DNA from: an uncultured Sulfitobacter sp.
GTDB taxonomy: Bacteria > Pseudomonadota > Alphaproteobacteria > Rhodobacterales > Rhodobacteraceae
Direction: 5' to 3'
Assembly (NCBI GenBank): GCA_947501805.1
Contig: CANMXJ010000007.1
Coordinates: forward strand, 124,001-188,000
DNA: 64,000 nucleotides
Notes under the pieces: model-generated
Told to the model about the DNA's origin: nothing
The model's database searches: none
The model's input: the letters and a program-made list of their open reading frames with translations, nothing else
Translations under genes and position numbers: made by a program
Shown here: piece by piece, positions 24,651 through 33,138 of the stretch
Position numbering within the stretch: position 1 is the first letter of the stretch
Layout of the letters: every line of letters starts with the position of its first letter

Positions 24651-25991
24651 ATGAACCAGCATTACCGTGATACCCGCAAGATTGATCCTGACAAGGGAAC
24701 CTACCTGCCTGATGGCTCGCCCAATGATGCGGATCGCGTGGAGATCGGTCCGACGCTGCTGGCCTTTCGCGAGTGGGAAGCGGCGGGACTGACATTGCCC
24801 AACCTTGCCAACATGCGCCGTTTCCGCTGGGAGCGTTTGACACGTCATATCGTGGGTCGCGGGCTTGGCGGTTTGTTGATGTTTGATCCGATGAACATCC
24901 GTTACGCCACCGACAGCACCAATATGCAGCTTTGGAATACGCATAATCCGTTCCGCGCCGTGCTGGTTTGCGCGGATGGATATATGGTCATCTGGGACTA
25001 CAAGAACTCTCCTTTCCTGAGTAAATTCAACCCGCTGGTGCGCGAACAACGTGCAGGTGCCGACCTGTTCTATTTTGATCGCGGCGACAAGGTTGATGTC
25101 GCGGCGGACGTGTTCAGTAACGAAGTGCGGCTGCTGATCGAGGAACACAGCGGCGGCAACAAACGCCTTGCCGTGGACAAGGTCATGTTGCCCGGCTTGC
25201 GCGCGCTTGAGGCGCAGGGGTTCGAAGTTATCGACGGTGAAGAAGTCACCGAAAAAAGCCGCTCCGTGAAAGGCCCGGACGAGATCCTCGCGATGCGTTG
25301 TGCATCACATGCCTGCGAAACCTCCGTGCGCGCTATGGAGGATTTCGCCCGTTCCAATGTCCCGCTTGGTCAAACGTCCGAGGATGACATCTGGGCAATC
25401 CTGCACGCCGAAAACGTGCGGCGCGGTGGTGAATGGATCGAAACGCGGCTGCTGACCTCTGGGCCGCGCACAAATCCATGGTTTCAGGAATGTGGCCCGC
25501 GTATCGTCCAGAACAACGAGATTATTGCGTTTGATACCGATCTGGTCGGCAGTTATGGCATCTGCGTCGACATTTCGCGTACGTGGTGGGTTGGTGATGA
25601 GAAACCACGCCCCGACATGATCTATGCCATGCAGCACGCGCATGAACATATCCAAACCAACAAGCAGATGCTCAAGGCGGGTGTGATGATTCCCGAACTG
25701 TCCGCGAACACACATGTACTGGATGCCGAGTTTCAGGCAGGCAAGTACGGCTGCCTTATGCATGGTGTTGGGTTATGTGATGAATGGCCCTTGGTCGCCT
25801 ACCCTGATCAGGCGGTTGCAGGAGCGTATGACTACCCGCTGGAAGCGGGAATGGTGCTGTGTGTTGAGGCTTTAGTGCAGCCCGAAGGTGGTGATTTTGC
25901 GATCAAACTGGAAGATCAGGTATTCATCACTGAAGACGGTTTCGAGGATTTGACAAGCTACCGTTTTGACGAGGTACTGATGGGCGCGTGA
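24651..25991 (+). CDS. dddP: DMSP lyase DddP (M24 peptidase fold)
   Basis: Cleaves dimethylsulfoniopropionate to dimethyl sulfide and acrylate; a metal-dependent enzyme of the M24B (creatinase-like) fold with no peptidase role. 446 residues, start fixed by CAGGAGG at 24637-24643. The metal ligands known for DddP are all at the reported numbers: D295 and D297 (FDTDL), D307, H371, E406 and E421, and the proposed catalytic base D377 in HGVGLCDEWP. The sequence closely follows Roseobacter DddP throughout (MRFDP-type segments such as LLMFDPMNIRYATDSTNMQ). No DMSP transporter or acrylate genes are adjacent. Confidence 0.95.
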   Translation: MNQHYRDTRKIDPDKGTYLPDGSPNDADRVEIGPTLLAFREWEAAGLTLPNLANMRRFRWERLTRHIVGRGLGGLLMFDPMNIRYATDSTNMQLWNTHNPFRAVLVCADGYMVIWDYKNSPFLSKFNPLVREQRAGADLFYFDRGDKVDVAADVFSNEVRLLIEEHSGGNKRLAVDKVMLPGLRALEAQGFEVIDGEEVTEKSRSVKGPDEILAMRCASHACETSVRAMEDFARSNVPLGQTSEDDIWAILHAENVRRGGEWIETRLLTSGPRTNPWFQECGPRIVQNNEIIAFDTDLVGSYGICVDISRTWWVGDEKPRPDMIYAMQHAHEHIQTNKQMLKAGVMIPELSANTHVLDAEFQAGKYGCLMHGVGLCDEWPLVAYPDQAVAGAYDYPLEAGMVLCVEALVQPEGGDFAIKLEDQVFITEDGFEDLTSYRFDEVLMGA

Positions 25992-26585
25992 AACAACGGC
26001 CTGCCCGAAGATGCAAACAAGAACATGGCCTGACAAGTCGGGATTGAGGTGGTCGTCGTTGCGCCCGGCGTATGATTCTCGCCTTGGGTTCTGCCCTTTC
26101 ACCTCCTCTGCTTATGCCAACTCCGTTAAAATTTTCCAGTTGCGACGATGCAGCCTTTGGGCCGATCTCTCAAAAAAGACCCGTTTCGGGCATTCATCTT
26201 CCACCACTCATCCCCAATCGGGAACTTATTCCAGTATTATTCGAATTTTACTTTGACCTCAGTCGAACAGACTCCGTATAACCGTTTTCACCACAAGAAT
26301 TAGCGGGCCTGCCAGCCACTTTCGCTAAATATGGTGTAATGTCACAACGGGGGATGGCGTGATTTTTTCGTGTTTTGATAATCTTATCCAGCAATGCTGG
26401 CGTGATGGAACGCGTCATGTGTCAGGACACATGCGCCACGTTGCTCCGAATCGTCCACAAGACGTGCCGCTTTGTGCAAATGCCCGGCGTTGCAGGACCA
26501 ATAAACATCCCTGACAAACTGATCCGGCGTGTCAGAGCAGCACGCATTTCCTCTCAAAAGTTGATTTAGAACAGAAAGCCCCAGA
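25992..26585. other. 594-bp gene-free region downstream of dddP
   Basis: No frame here has family character, a good ribosome-binding site or codon usage like its neighbours. The region is more A+T-rich than the surroundings, especially 26215-26400. It holds the inverted repeat at 26416-26433 and must contain the promoter of the LysM gene at 26586. A small RNA or a decayed gene is possible but not supported. Confidence 0.5.
26416..26433. repeat. Inverted repeat CATGTGTC-AG-GACACATG
   Basis: Two exact 8-base arms separated by AG, 153 bases before the LysM gene start. The short spacer suits a dimeric DNA-binding protein better than an RNA hairpin. Position in a long non-coding stretch supports a regulatory role, which is otherwise unproven. 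Confidence 0.35.
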
Positions 26586-27617
26586 ATGCAGAGCTACCAG
26601 TCCAAAGCCCCGTCCGAAAAATCCCAAAAGAGCCCTGCAACTGTTCCGGTTCTTATTGGCGGTGGCGCCTTTCTTGTCGGGGCCGTTATGGCCTTCGGAT
26701 ATGCCCAGTGGAACGCGCAAAAGCAGCAACTGGCGTTGATGACGCAGATGGTTGAACAGATGGGCCAGCAACCGGTGACGCAATTGCCCGCCGTTGCACA
26801 GATCGCGCCCGTTGCGGATACCGTAACTCGCACAGAACAGGCTGATCTGCTGAGCGTCAGCGCAGCAGCAGCAGCAACCCCGCAAGCGCCGGTTGTTGAA
26901 GCCGTACCCGAGGTTATAGCGGCACCGGAAACAACAGCCGAAAAGCTGCGCAAGTTGGTTGCAGCGTCGGCCGCGCAGGAAGAAGAGGTGCCGATCCTCG
27001 GCAATCTGGCCAATATCGGCAGTTCGAGTGACCTTGACGATGAGGCCATCAAGGGCGCTCAGCGCCTTGAAACACTTGCAATCATTCACGCCGGTGTTCA
27101 GGAGTTGGTCGCAGCCGTTGTTGCAGGTGAGTATGACATTCACACAGATTACGAAGACGAGAATTTCTCGGGTCGCATCCACTTCTCCTTTGTCGGGCAC
27201 GAAAAAGACCAGACCGCATTGGAACGCTTTCTGGCCGATGCAGCGGAATCAGGTGTCATTGCGCATAGCAACTCTGTGGTAGACGGTGACGGGTCGGTCA
27301 ACGGGCACATCTTGCTGTTTGAACTGGTCGAACGCGCATTGGAGAACGGTACTTTGGAGCAGCAGGCCGCAGGCCGCAAGCTGCGCAACGAAGCCGTTGC
27401 CATGCTCGCGAAAGACTCGGTTGTTGGTGAAGCGGTCGAGAATGCTGCGGGTCAGCGGTTCTATACCGTAGAAGCCGGTGACAGCCTTGCCTATATTGCG
27501 TTGCAATTTTATGGCAACACCAATGCCTACGAGCTGATTTTCCAAGCCAATCGCAATACGTTACGCACCCCTGACAAAATCCGTGTGGGTCAAAAGCTGC
27601 TGATCCCGAGCGCCTAA
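26586..27617 (+). CDS. LysM-domain membrane-anchored protein
   Basis: 343 residues. A single membrane segment near residues 20-40 (PVLIGGGAFLVGAVMAFGYA) anchors it, with no cleavage site, so the body is periplasmic. A long Ala/Pro/Val-rich linker (about 60-130) follows, then a predicted alpha/beta region, and the C-terminal LysM module (about 290-341: FYTVEAGDSLAYIALQFYG to GQKLLIPS) that binds peptidoglycan. Likely an envelope protein tying the inner membrane to the wall. A second LysM protein of different layout is at 60443. Confidence 0.85.
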   Translation: MQSYQSKAPSEKSQKSPATVPVLIGGGAFLVGAVMAFGYAQWNAQKQQLALMTQMVEQMGQQPVTQLPAVAQIAPVADTVTRTEQADLLSVSAAAAATPQAPVVEAVPEVIAAPETTAEKLRKLVAASAAQEEEVPILGNLANIGSSSDLDDEAIKGAQRLETLAIIHAGVQELVAAVVAGEYDIHTDYEDENFSGRIHFSFVGHEKDQTALERFLADAAESGVIAHSNSVVDGDGSVNGHILLFELVERALENGTLEQQAAGRKLRNEAVAMLAKDSVVGEAVENAAGQRFYTVEAGDSLAYIALQFYGNTNAYELIFQANRNTLRTPDKIRVGQKLLIPSA

Positions 27618-27623
27618 GACAAC

Positions 27624-27654
27624 GGGCCGCCACTGGGGAAACCGGCGGCGGCCC
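27624..27654. terminator. Hairpin between convergent LysM and PLP-enzyme genes
   Basis: GGGCCGCC (27624-27631) and GGCGGCCC (27647-27654) form a perfect 8-bp stem, six bases after the LysM stop and 19 bases before the stop of the opposing gene. No clear T-run on either side. Probably a shared, Rho-assisted terminator. Confidence 0.55.
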
Positions 27655-27673
27655 ACATCGCAGTGACGACGGG

Positions 27674-28828
27674 CTATTGCCCCAGTGCCTGCCCCAGATC
27701 AGCAATCAGATCATCCGCATCCTCGATCCCCACAGAGACCCGCAGCAGGCCTTCGGGTATACCGGTGTGGGATTCGATTGTGTAACGGTGTTCGACCAAA
27801 CTTTCGACCCCGCCCAAGGACGTAGCGCGGTGAAACAACTGCAGGCGACCGGCGGCCCGTAGCGCCGCTGCACTTCCCCCAGTGACCACAAAAGACAACA
27901 GCCCCCCGAAACCTCCCGACATTTGCCGCGCTGCAATGGCATGACCGGGGTGGTCGGGCAGACCGGGGTACAGGACGTTTTCGATTTGTGGATGATCCGA
28001 CAGATATTGCGCCAGCGCCATCGCATTGCGGGACATTTCACGCATGCGCAGGGGCAGCGTGCGCATGCCGCGCGTCAGCAACCACGCCTCCATCGAGCCC
28101 ATAACGGCCCCTGCGGTATCACGGTCCGTACGGATCATCTGCCAGACGGAGGACTCCGCGTCTGATACGGACAGCGATCCGGCCAACACGTCGGAGTGGC
28201 CATTGATCCCTTTGGTGGCGGAATGCATCACAATGTCCGCGCCATGCAGCAATGGCTGGCTGAGCGCTGGCGATGCTGCGGTGCTGTCAACAACCAGCTG
28301 CGCACCGACGCCATGCGCGATCCCTGCAGCACCTGAGATGTCGGTGATCCGCAACCACGGGTTCGACGGTGTCTCGACCCAGACAAGCGCGGGGTGATGT
28401 GCTTGGCAAACTGCCGACAAAGCATCCAGATCGGACGCTTCAACCTCATGCAAGGCAATGTCACGGCGTGCGCAGAACGTGCGTATCCAATCCGTTGTGC
28501 CCCAATAAATCTGGCTTTGTACCACTACACTGCCGCCGCTTGGGACTGTGCGGAAAACGGCTGCAACTGCCGCCATGCCGGAAGGAAACAACAACGTCTC
28601 GGCGGCCTGCTCAAGTCTGGACAGCAAGCGTTCCGCGACCCGCACGTTTTCGTTGTGATAGCGGACATAAACGTTGTCAGGGTTCAGCGGCGCGTAATTT
28701 TCATCGCGCGCAAAGGTTGTCGCCATGTGGATGGCGGGGACAACGCCGCCAGAGGCCTGATCAGTCGCGCCTGCGGCTTGGGCTGCGATGGTGGCAGGGC
28801 GCAGGGGGATTTCGGGCGGAAGGGCCAT
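27674..28828 (-). CDS. Cys/Met-metabolism PLP enzyme (cystathionine gamma-synthase-like)
   Basis: Trans-sulfuration family enzyme of 384 residues. The PLP lysine is K206 in HSATKGINGHSD, with the pyridine-binding Asp181 in VVDSTAAS and the substrate-loop region VETPSNPWLRITD (about 151-163). This family includes MetB, MetC and methionine gamma-lyase; the sequence does not decide between them and no met genes adjoin. Convergent with the LysM gene and divergent from the hydrolase-OsmC gene (175 bases apart). Confidence 0.88.
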   Translation of the reverse strand: MALPPEIPLRPATIAAQAAGATDQASGGVVPAIHMATTFARDENYAPLNPDNVYVRYHNENVRVAERLLSRLEQAAETLLFPSGMAAVAAVFRTVPSGGSVVVQSQIYWGTTDWIRTFCARRDIALHEVEASDLDALSAVCQAHHPALVWVETPSNPWLRITDISGAAGIAHGVGAQLVVDSTAASPALSQPLLHGADIVMHSATKGINGHSDVLAGSLSVSDAESSVWQMIRTDRDTAGAVMGSMEAWLLTRGMRTLPLRMREMSRNAMALAQYLSDHPQIENVLYPGLPDHPGHAIAARQMSGGFGGLLSFVVTGGSAAALRAAGRLQLFHRATSLGGVESLVEHRYTIESHTGIPEGLLRVSVGIEDADDLIADLGQALGQ

Positions 28829-29003
28829 GATGATGCCTCATGTTGGGATAAGCTGTCTTCTTGCTACACGTCGCCCATCCCGCAGGCAATCACTGGCGCT
28901 TTGGCGTGGCTTGGCGTCACGCCCGCGTGAAACCGGTGTCACAGACCTTGCACAGCACGTCACGGTGCCCCACCCTATAGACAACAACAAGAGGACACAT
29001 CTC

Positions 29004-30224
29004 ATGGCCACCAAACGCATCACCTTTCCCGGCCATGACGGCAGCATGTTGTCTGCGCGGCTGGACATGCCCGACGGGCCGCACCTTGCCACCGCGCTGT
29101 TCGCGCATTGTTTCACCTGCGGCAAGGATATCCCCGCAGCGCGCCGGATTTCGGCGCGGCTGGCGGGCATGGGCATCGCGGTTCTGCGGTTTGATTTCAC
29201 AGGGCTTGGCCATTCGGAAGGTGAGTTTTCGAACACGTCATTCACTTCCAACGTGGATGATCTGTTGGCAGCGTGCCGCTATCTTGACGCCGAGGGATTG
29301 CCGCCCTCGCTGTTGATCGGTCATTCACTTGGGGGGGCTGCAGTGCTCAAAGCCGCCAGCCGGTTGGATCAGATCAAGGCTGTTGCAACGTTGGGCGCGC
29401 CGTTCGATCCGGGCCATGTCACACATAACTTTGCGGATGCCCTCCCCGAGATCATGGCAAAAGGTGTGGCGCAGGTGTCGCTGGGTGGTCGCCCCTTCAA
29501 GATCGGCAAATCGTTTATTGAAGATGTCTCACAGGAGGTCCTTGCCCCCGCTATTGGCGCACTCAAGGCCGCGCTTCTGGTGCTGCATGCGCCCACAGAC
29601 AACATCGTTGGTGTCGACAATGCCAGCCAGATATTCATGGCCGCCAAACACCCCAAGAGCTTTGTTACTCTGGATGACGCCGACCACCTGATCACCTGCG
29701 CATCGGATGCAGAATACGCCGCAGATGTGATTGTGACCTGGGCCGCACGTTATCTGTCCTTGACGCCGCCTGCCCCGCCGCCGGGTGCACCAGAAGGCAT
29801 TGTACGCGTCTCCGAAGCGGACGCTGCCGGCTTTCTACAAGACGTCAATTCAGGACCAAACCACCACGCGCTTGCGGATGAGCCACTTGCCTATGGTGGC
29901 ACAAACCGTGGCATGTCACCCTATGGCTACCTGTCTGCGGGCCTTGGGGCTTGCACATCCATGACCATCCGCATGTATGCGCGGCGCAAAGGCTGGCCGC
30001 TGGATCACGTGAGCGTCGATGTCTGCCATGACAAAGTCCATGCGCAAGACGCCGAAACCGGCAGTGGTGACAAGATCGACACGTGGCGCAGACGTATCAA
30101 ACTGACCGGCGACCTTGATACAGACCAGCGACAGCGCCTGCTAGAGATAGCAGACAAATGCCCTGTTCACCGCACTCTTGAACGATCATCCGAGGTCTTA
30201 ACGGAGCTTATTGACCCTGCATGA
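29004..30224 (+). CDS. Alpha/beta-hydrolase fused to OsmC-like domain
   Basis: 406 residues from ATG 29004 (AGAGGA site). The N-terminal half is an alpha/beta hydrolase with the nucleophile motif GHSLGG (S108) and the late His in DDADHL. The C-terminal half (about 265-400) is OsmC-like, with the reactive cysteines in LGACTSMTIRMYARRKGWPL and KCPVHRTLE. OsmC proteins are thiol peroxidases for organic hydroperoxides; the fusion suggests hydrolysis of an ester coupled to peroxide removal, but the substrate is unknown. Confidence 0.88.
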   Translation: MATKRITFPGHDGSMLSARLDMPDGPHLATALFAHCFTCGKDIPAARRISARLAGMGIAVLRFDFTGLGHSEGEFSNTSFTSNVDDLLAACRYLDAEGLPPSLLIGHSLGGAAVLKAASRLDQIKAVATLGAPFDPGHVTHNFADALPEIMAKGVAQVSLGGRPFKIGKSFIEDVSQEVLAPAIGALKAALLVLHAPTDNIVGVDNASQIFMAAKHPKSFVTLDDADHLITCASDAEYAADVIVTWAARYLSLTPPAPPPGAPEGIVRVSEADAAGFLQDVNSGPNHHALADEPLAYGGTNRGMSPYGYLSAGLGACTSMTIRMYARRKGWPLDHVSVDVCHDKVHAQDAETGSGDKIDTWRRRIKLTGDLDTDQRQRLLEIADKCPVHRTLERSSEVLTELIDPA

Positions 30225-30242
30225 CCCTTCTTTTGTGCCGAT

Positions 30243-30256
30243 TTGATCTTGATCAA
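30243..30256 (+). promoter_or_regulatory. Perfect FNR/FnrL box
   Basis: TTGATCTTGATCAA is an exact match to TTGAT-N4-ATCAA, the consensus of FNR and Rhodobacter FnrL, and lies 54 bases before the ATG at 30311. The spacing would allow activation from near -41.5 with a start around 30291. It predicts expression of the downstream gene under low oxygen. Confidence 0.75.
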
Positions 30257-30310
30257 GGCGGATAGACGCACGGCCTGTCATTTTTGTGTGATAGGTTATC
30301 AAAGGGTAGA

Positions 30311-30571
30311 ATGATGGGTTTCTTTGCAAAAATAGACAAAAGCGTCGATCTGATGAACGGTCTGGCAGAACGTATGGATGTTGATTTGACTGCGCAGATT
30401 TTGGCCAACCCCGATACAGCAGCGCAGACTTATCGCTCTATGGTTATGGCATGCTCCGGTTGTTCGGCTCAGGATGCTTGTACCAAGTTGCAAGCGACAC
30501 ATGCGCATCTGGATCAAGCACCTGATTATTGCCGCAACCGTGCCGCTTTGAATGGTGCGCGCACCAACTAG
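30311..30571 (+). CDS. DUF6455-like four-cysteine protein under FNR control
   Basis: 86 residues from ATG 30311 (AAGGGT upstream). Mostly helical, with four cysteines, C48-x2-C51-x5-C57 and C74, in a pattern typical of the small DUF6455-type proteins of Rhodobacterales. The cysteines could bind a metal or an iron-sulfur cluster; that is an inference. A perfect FNR box lies 54 bases upstream, so it is probably induced when oxygen is low. No partner gene is adjacent. Confidence 0.7.
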   Translation: MMGFFAKIDKSVDLMNGLAERMDVDLTAQILANPDTAAQTYRSMVMACSGCSAQDACTKLQATHAHLDQAPDYCRNRAALNGARTN

Positions 30572-30788
30572 GCCAAATCGCGCGCTTTCTTACCGTCAAA
30601 CCTGGTCCGACCGCGCACCGCGTGGCCGGGCATATTCTGCGCACTGGTGCGATGACAGCTTTGGGCTGCCGACAACTCTTGGTGCCAAGACCCGAACATC
30701 CCACATCACGTTGCCGACTTGTCCTTGATCCCTGCGCGGGCTATGCCGCGCATTATCCATATCACAGTCACAATAAGGTGTGCCCCGC

Positions 30789-32093
30789 ATGATCCTGCGT
30801 TATTCCCGCCCCGAAATGGTCGACATCTGGTCCGCCGCCACAAAGTTCCGTATCTGGTACGAGATCGAGGCGCATGCCTGCGAAGCGATGGCCGACATCG
30901 GTGTGATCCCCCGCGAGAACGCGGACGCAGTGTGGAAAGCCAAGGATGTTGAATTTGACGTGGCCCGCATTGACGAGATCGAGGCCGTCACCAAACATGA
31001 TGTCATCGCCTTTCTGACCCATCTAGCTGAACACGTGGGCAGCGACGAGGCGCGTTTTGTGCATCAGGGCATGACCTCATCAGATGTGCTGGACACCTGT
31101 TTCAACGTGCAACTGACCCGCGCTGCCGATATTCTGATCGCAGATGTTGAAGGTCTGCTTGCCGCGCTCAAGCGCCGTGCAATTGAACACAAAGACACCA
31201 TTCGCATCGGGCGCAGCCACGGTATCCACGCCGAACCCACAACAATGGGCCTGACTTTCGCGCGTTTTTACGCCGAAATGGACCGCAACCTGACCCGTCT
31301 GCGCACTGCGCGCGATGAAATTGCCACCGGTGCAATTTCCGGCGCGGTTGGAACTTTTGCGAATATTGATCCACGCATCGAAGAACATGTCTGCGCACAG
31401 TTGGGCCTGAAACCTGAGCCGATCTCGACACAGGTGATCCCGCGGGACCGTCACGCCGCGTTTTTTGCAACACTGGGCGTTGTTGGATCATCTATCGAAA
31501 ACATCGCCACCGAAATCCGCCACATGCAGCGCACCGAGGTGCTTGAGGCAGAAGAGTTCTTTTCTGCCGGTCAAAAAGGCTCTAGCGCGATGCCGCACAA
31601 GCGCAACCCGGTGTTGACGGAAAACCTGACAGGTCTGGCGCGTCTGGTGCGCATGGCCGTGATCCCTGCGATGGAAAACGTGGCCCTCTGGCACGAGCGG
31701 GACATTTCGCATTCAAGTGTTGAACGCAACATCGGTCCCGACACAACCGTAACGCTGGATTTCGCTTTGGCACGTCTGACGGGTGTGATCGACAAACTGG
31801 TAATCTATCCTGACAACATGTTGGCGAACATGAACAAATTCCGTGGGCTGGTCATGTCCCAGCGTGTGCTCTTGGCGCTGACCCAAGCGGGCGTCAGCCG
31901 TGAAGACAGTTATAAGTTGGTGCAGCGCAATGCGATGAAGGTCTGGGAAGAAGGCAAGGATTTCAAAACGGAACTGCTCGCAGACGCCGATGTGTTGAAG
32001 TCTCTGAGTGCTGACGAGATCGAAGAAAAATTCGACCTTGGTTATCACACCAAACATGTCGACACCATTTTCAACCGCGTCTTTGGTGACTGA
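30789..32093 (+). CDS. purB: Adenylosuccinate lyase
   Basis: Catalyses two steps of purine synthesis: SAICAR to AICAR, and adenylosuccinate to AMP. 434 residues from ATG 30789. The signature SSAMPHKRNP (265-274) with the catalytic serine, and GRSHGIHAEPT (about 141-151) with the active-site histidine, are intact. Stand-alone, followed after 112 bases by a small secreted protein gene. Confidence 0.96.
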   Translation: MILRYSRPEMVDIWSAATKFRIWYEIEAHACEAMADIGVIPRENADAVWKAKDVEFDVARIDEIEAVTKHDVIAFLTHLAEHVGSDEARFVHQGMTSSDVLDTCFNVQLTRAADILIADVEGLLAALKRRAIEHKDTIRIGRSHGIHAEPTTMGLTFARFYAEMDRNLTRLRTARDEIATGAISGAVGTFANIDPRIEEHVCAQLGLKPEPISTQVIPRDRHAAFFATLGVVGSSIENIATEIRHMQRTEVLEAEEFFSAGQKGSSAMPHKRNPVLTENLTGLARLVRMAVIPAMENVALWHERDISHSSVERNIGPDTTVTLDFALARLTGVIDKLVIYPDNMLANMNKFRGLVMSQRVLLALTQAGVSREDSYKLVQRNAMKVWEEGKDFKTELLADADVLKSLSADEIEEKFDLGYHTKHVDTIFNRVFGD

Positions 32094-32205
32094 CAGGCCT
32101 GCGTGCGCGGCATATATTTGCACATCTTGTCGCATCATCGTTCAATTATTTGAAATGTTGCGCAAACGGTGTAGGTTTAGGGCATCAACCAAAAGGAGAC
32201 GGACC

Positions 32206-32367
32206 ATGAAGATCAAGACCCTTGTGATTGCCCTTGCCCTTACCGCCGCCCCTGCGCTGGCATTTGCAGAAGGGTGTAACTACGGCAAACAGAAACAAGC
32301 GATGTCCTGTGCCACCGGCACAACTTATGACAGTGCCACTCACAGTTGTTTGCCCGTTAGCACCTGA
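32206..32367 (+). CDS. Small secreted Cys-motif protein
   Basis: 53 residues with a strong AAGGAG site. The signal peptide spans 1-21 (LAFA-EG). The mature peptide of about 32 residues has three cysteines (C24, C35, C48) and the pattern CATGTTYDSATHSC. The same C-x-TG-x2-YD-x4-SC motif occurs in the next gene at the same residue numbers. Function unknown. A Rho-independent terminator follows at once. Confidence 0.65.
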   Translation: MKIKTLVIALALTAAPALAFAEGCNYGKQKQAMSCATGTTYDSATHSCLPVST

Positions 32368-32390
32368 GCTGCGGCACAGTGTTAAATTCA

Positions 32391-32429
32391 GGCGCGGAAT
32401 CCCATCGGATCCGCGCCTTTTATTTTTTT
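32391..32429 (+). terminator. Rho-independent terminator
   Basis: GGCGCGGA (32391-32398) and TCCGCGCC (32410-32417) form a perfect 8-bp stem, followed by TTTTATTTTTTT (32418-32429). It isolates the small secreted-protein gene from the next one. Confidence 0.9.
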
Positions 32430-32538
32430 CCAGAAATTTTGAACTATTTCACAAAGTCGTAAGACTAATGAATAACTGTCCCCTTGAACGGGTCTTACAG
32501 TTATACACAATTAACGCGTACTCATAAGGATCCATTTT

Positions 32539-33063
32539 ATGAAACATTTCATCCTCGCATCCGCTATTGCCCTGCCACTTGCCGCGACATCCGCTATGGC
32601 GGCGGGCGGTGGCAATGAAACTGCGCCCAAAAAGCCGAAATGCAAGACCGGACAGATTTACGACAAGAAATCGAAATCATGTGTGGCACAGGACACCAAG
32701 CTCGATGTTGACAGCCTTTATGAAAATGTACGGGAACTGGCCTATGCAGGGCGCTATACCGATGCGCAGGTTGTCTTGGCGCAAATGCCGGGAAATGATG
32801 ATCGCCGCCTGACCTACATGGGTTTCACAGCCCGAAAAATGGGTAATATGGATGCAGCCATGAGCTATTACGCGCAGGCGTTGAGCGTGAACCCGTCCAA
32901 CGTGCTCGCGCGGTCTTACATGGGGCAGGGCTTTGTCGAGCAGGGTCAGATCACACAAGCGATTTCCCAGCTGCGCGCCATTCGCGCACACGGCGGGGCC
33001 GGCACTTGGGCCGAAGCGTCCCTGCGCACGGCGATCGCAACAGGCCAGACGTCCAACTACTAA
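32539..33063 (+). CDS. Periplasmic TPR protein with N-terminal Cys motif
   Basis: 174 residues with a signal peptide (1-21, AMA-AG). The segment CKTGQIYDKKSKSC (C35-C48) follows, the motif shared with the preceding small protein, then about three TPR-like helix pairs (60-165), for example AMSYYAQALSVNPSNVLARSYMG. Probably a periplasmic adaptor. It has its own promoter region after the terminator at 32391-32429. Confidence 0.72.
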   Translation: MKHFILASAIALPLAATSAMAAGGGNETAPKKPKCKTGQIYDKKSKSCVAQDTKLDVDSLYENVRELAYAGRYTDAQVVLAQMPGNDDRRLTYMGFTARKMGNMDAAMSYYAQALSVNPSNVLARSYMGQGFVEQGQITQAISQLRAIRAHGGAGTWAEASLRTAIATGQTSNY

Positions 33064-33138
33064 TGCCCCACTTGCCTTGGGATTAGCGCTTCTTTCACTA
33101 TTTCCCCCCATACATCAGGACCAACCTGCGGGGAGCAA

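Noticed and set aside
26011..26569. Short open frames after dddP (81, 69 and 64 codons)
   Set aside because: No ribosome-binding sites, no family features, and base composition unlike the coding neighbours.
28829..29003. Possible SAM-type riboswitch before the trans-sulfuration gene
   Set aside because: GC-rich repeats (TTGGCGT twice) and small hairpins are present, but I could not match any SAM or SAH riboswitch core by eye.
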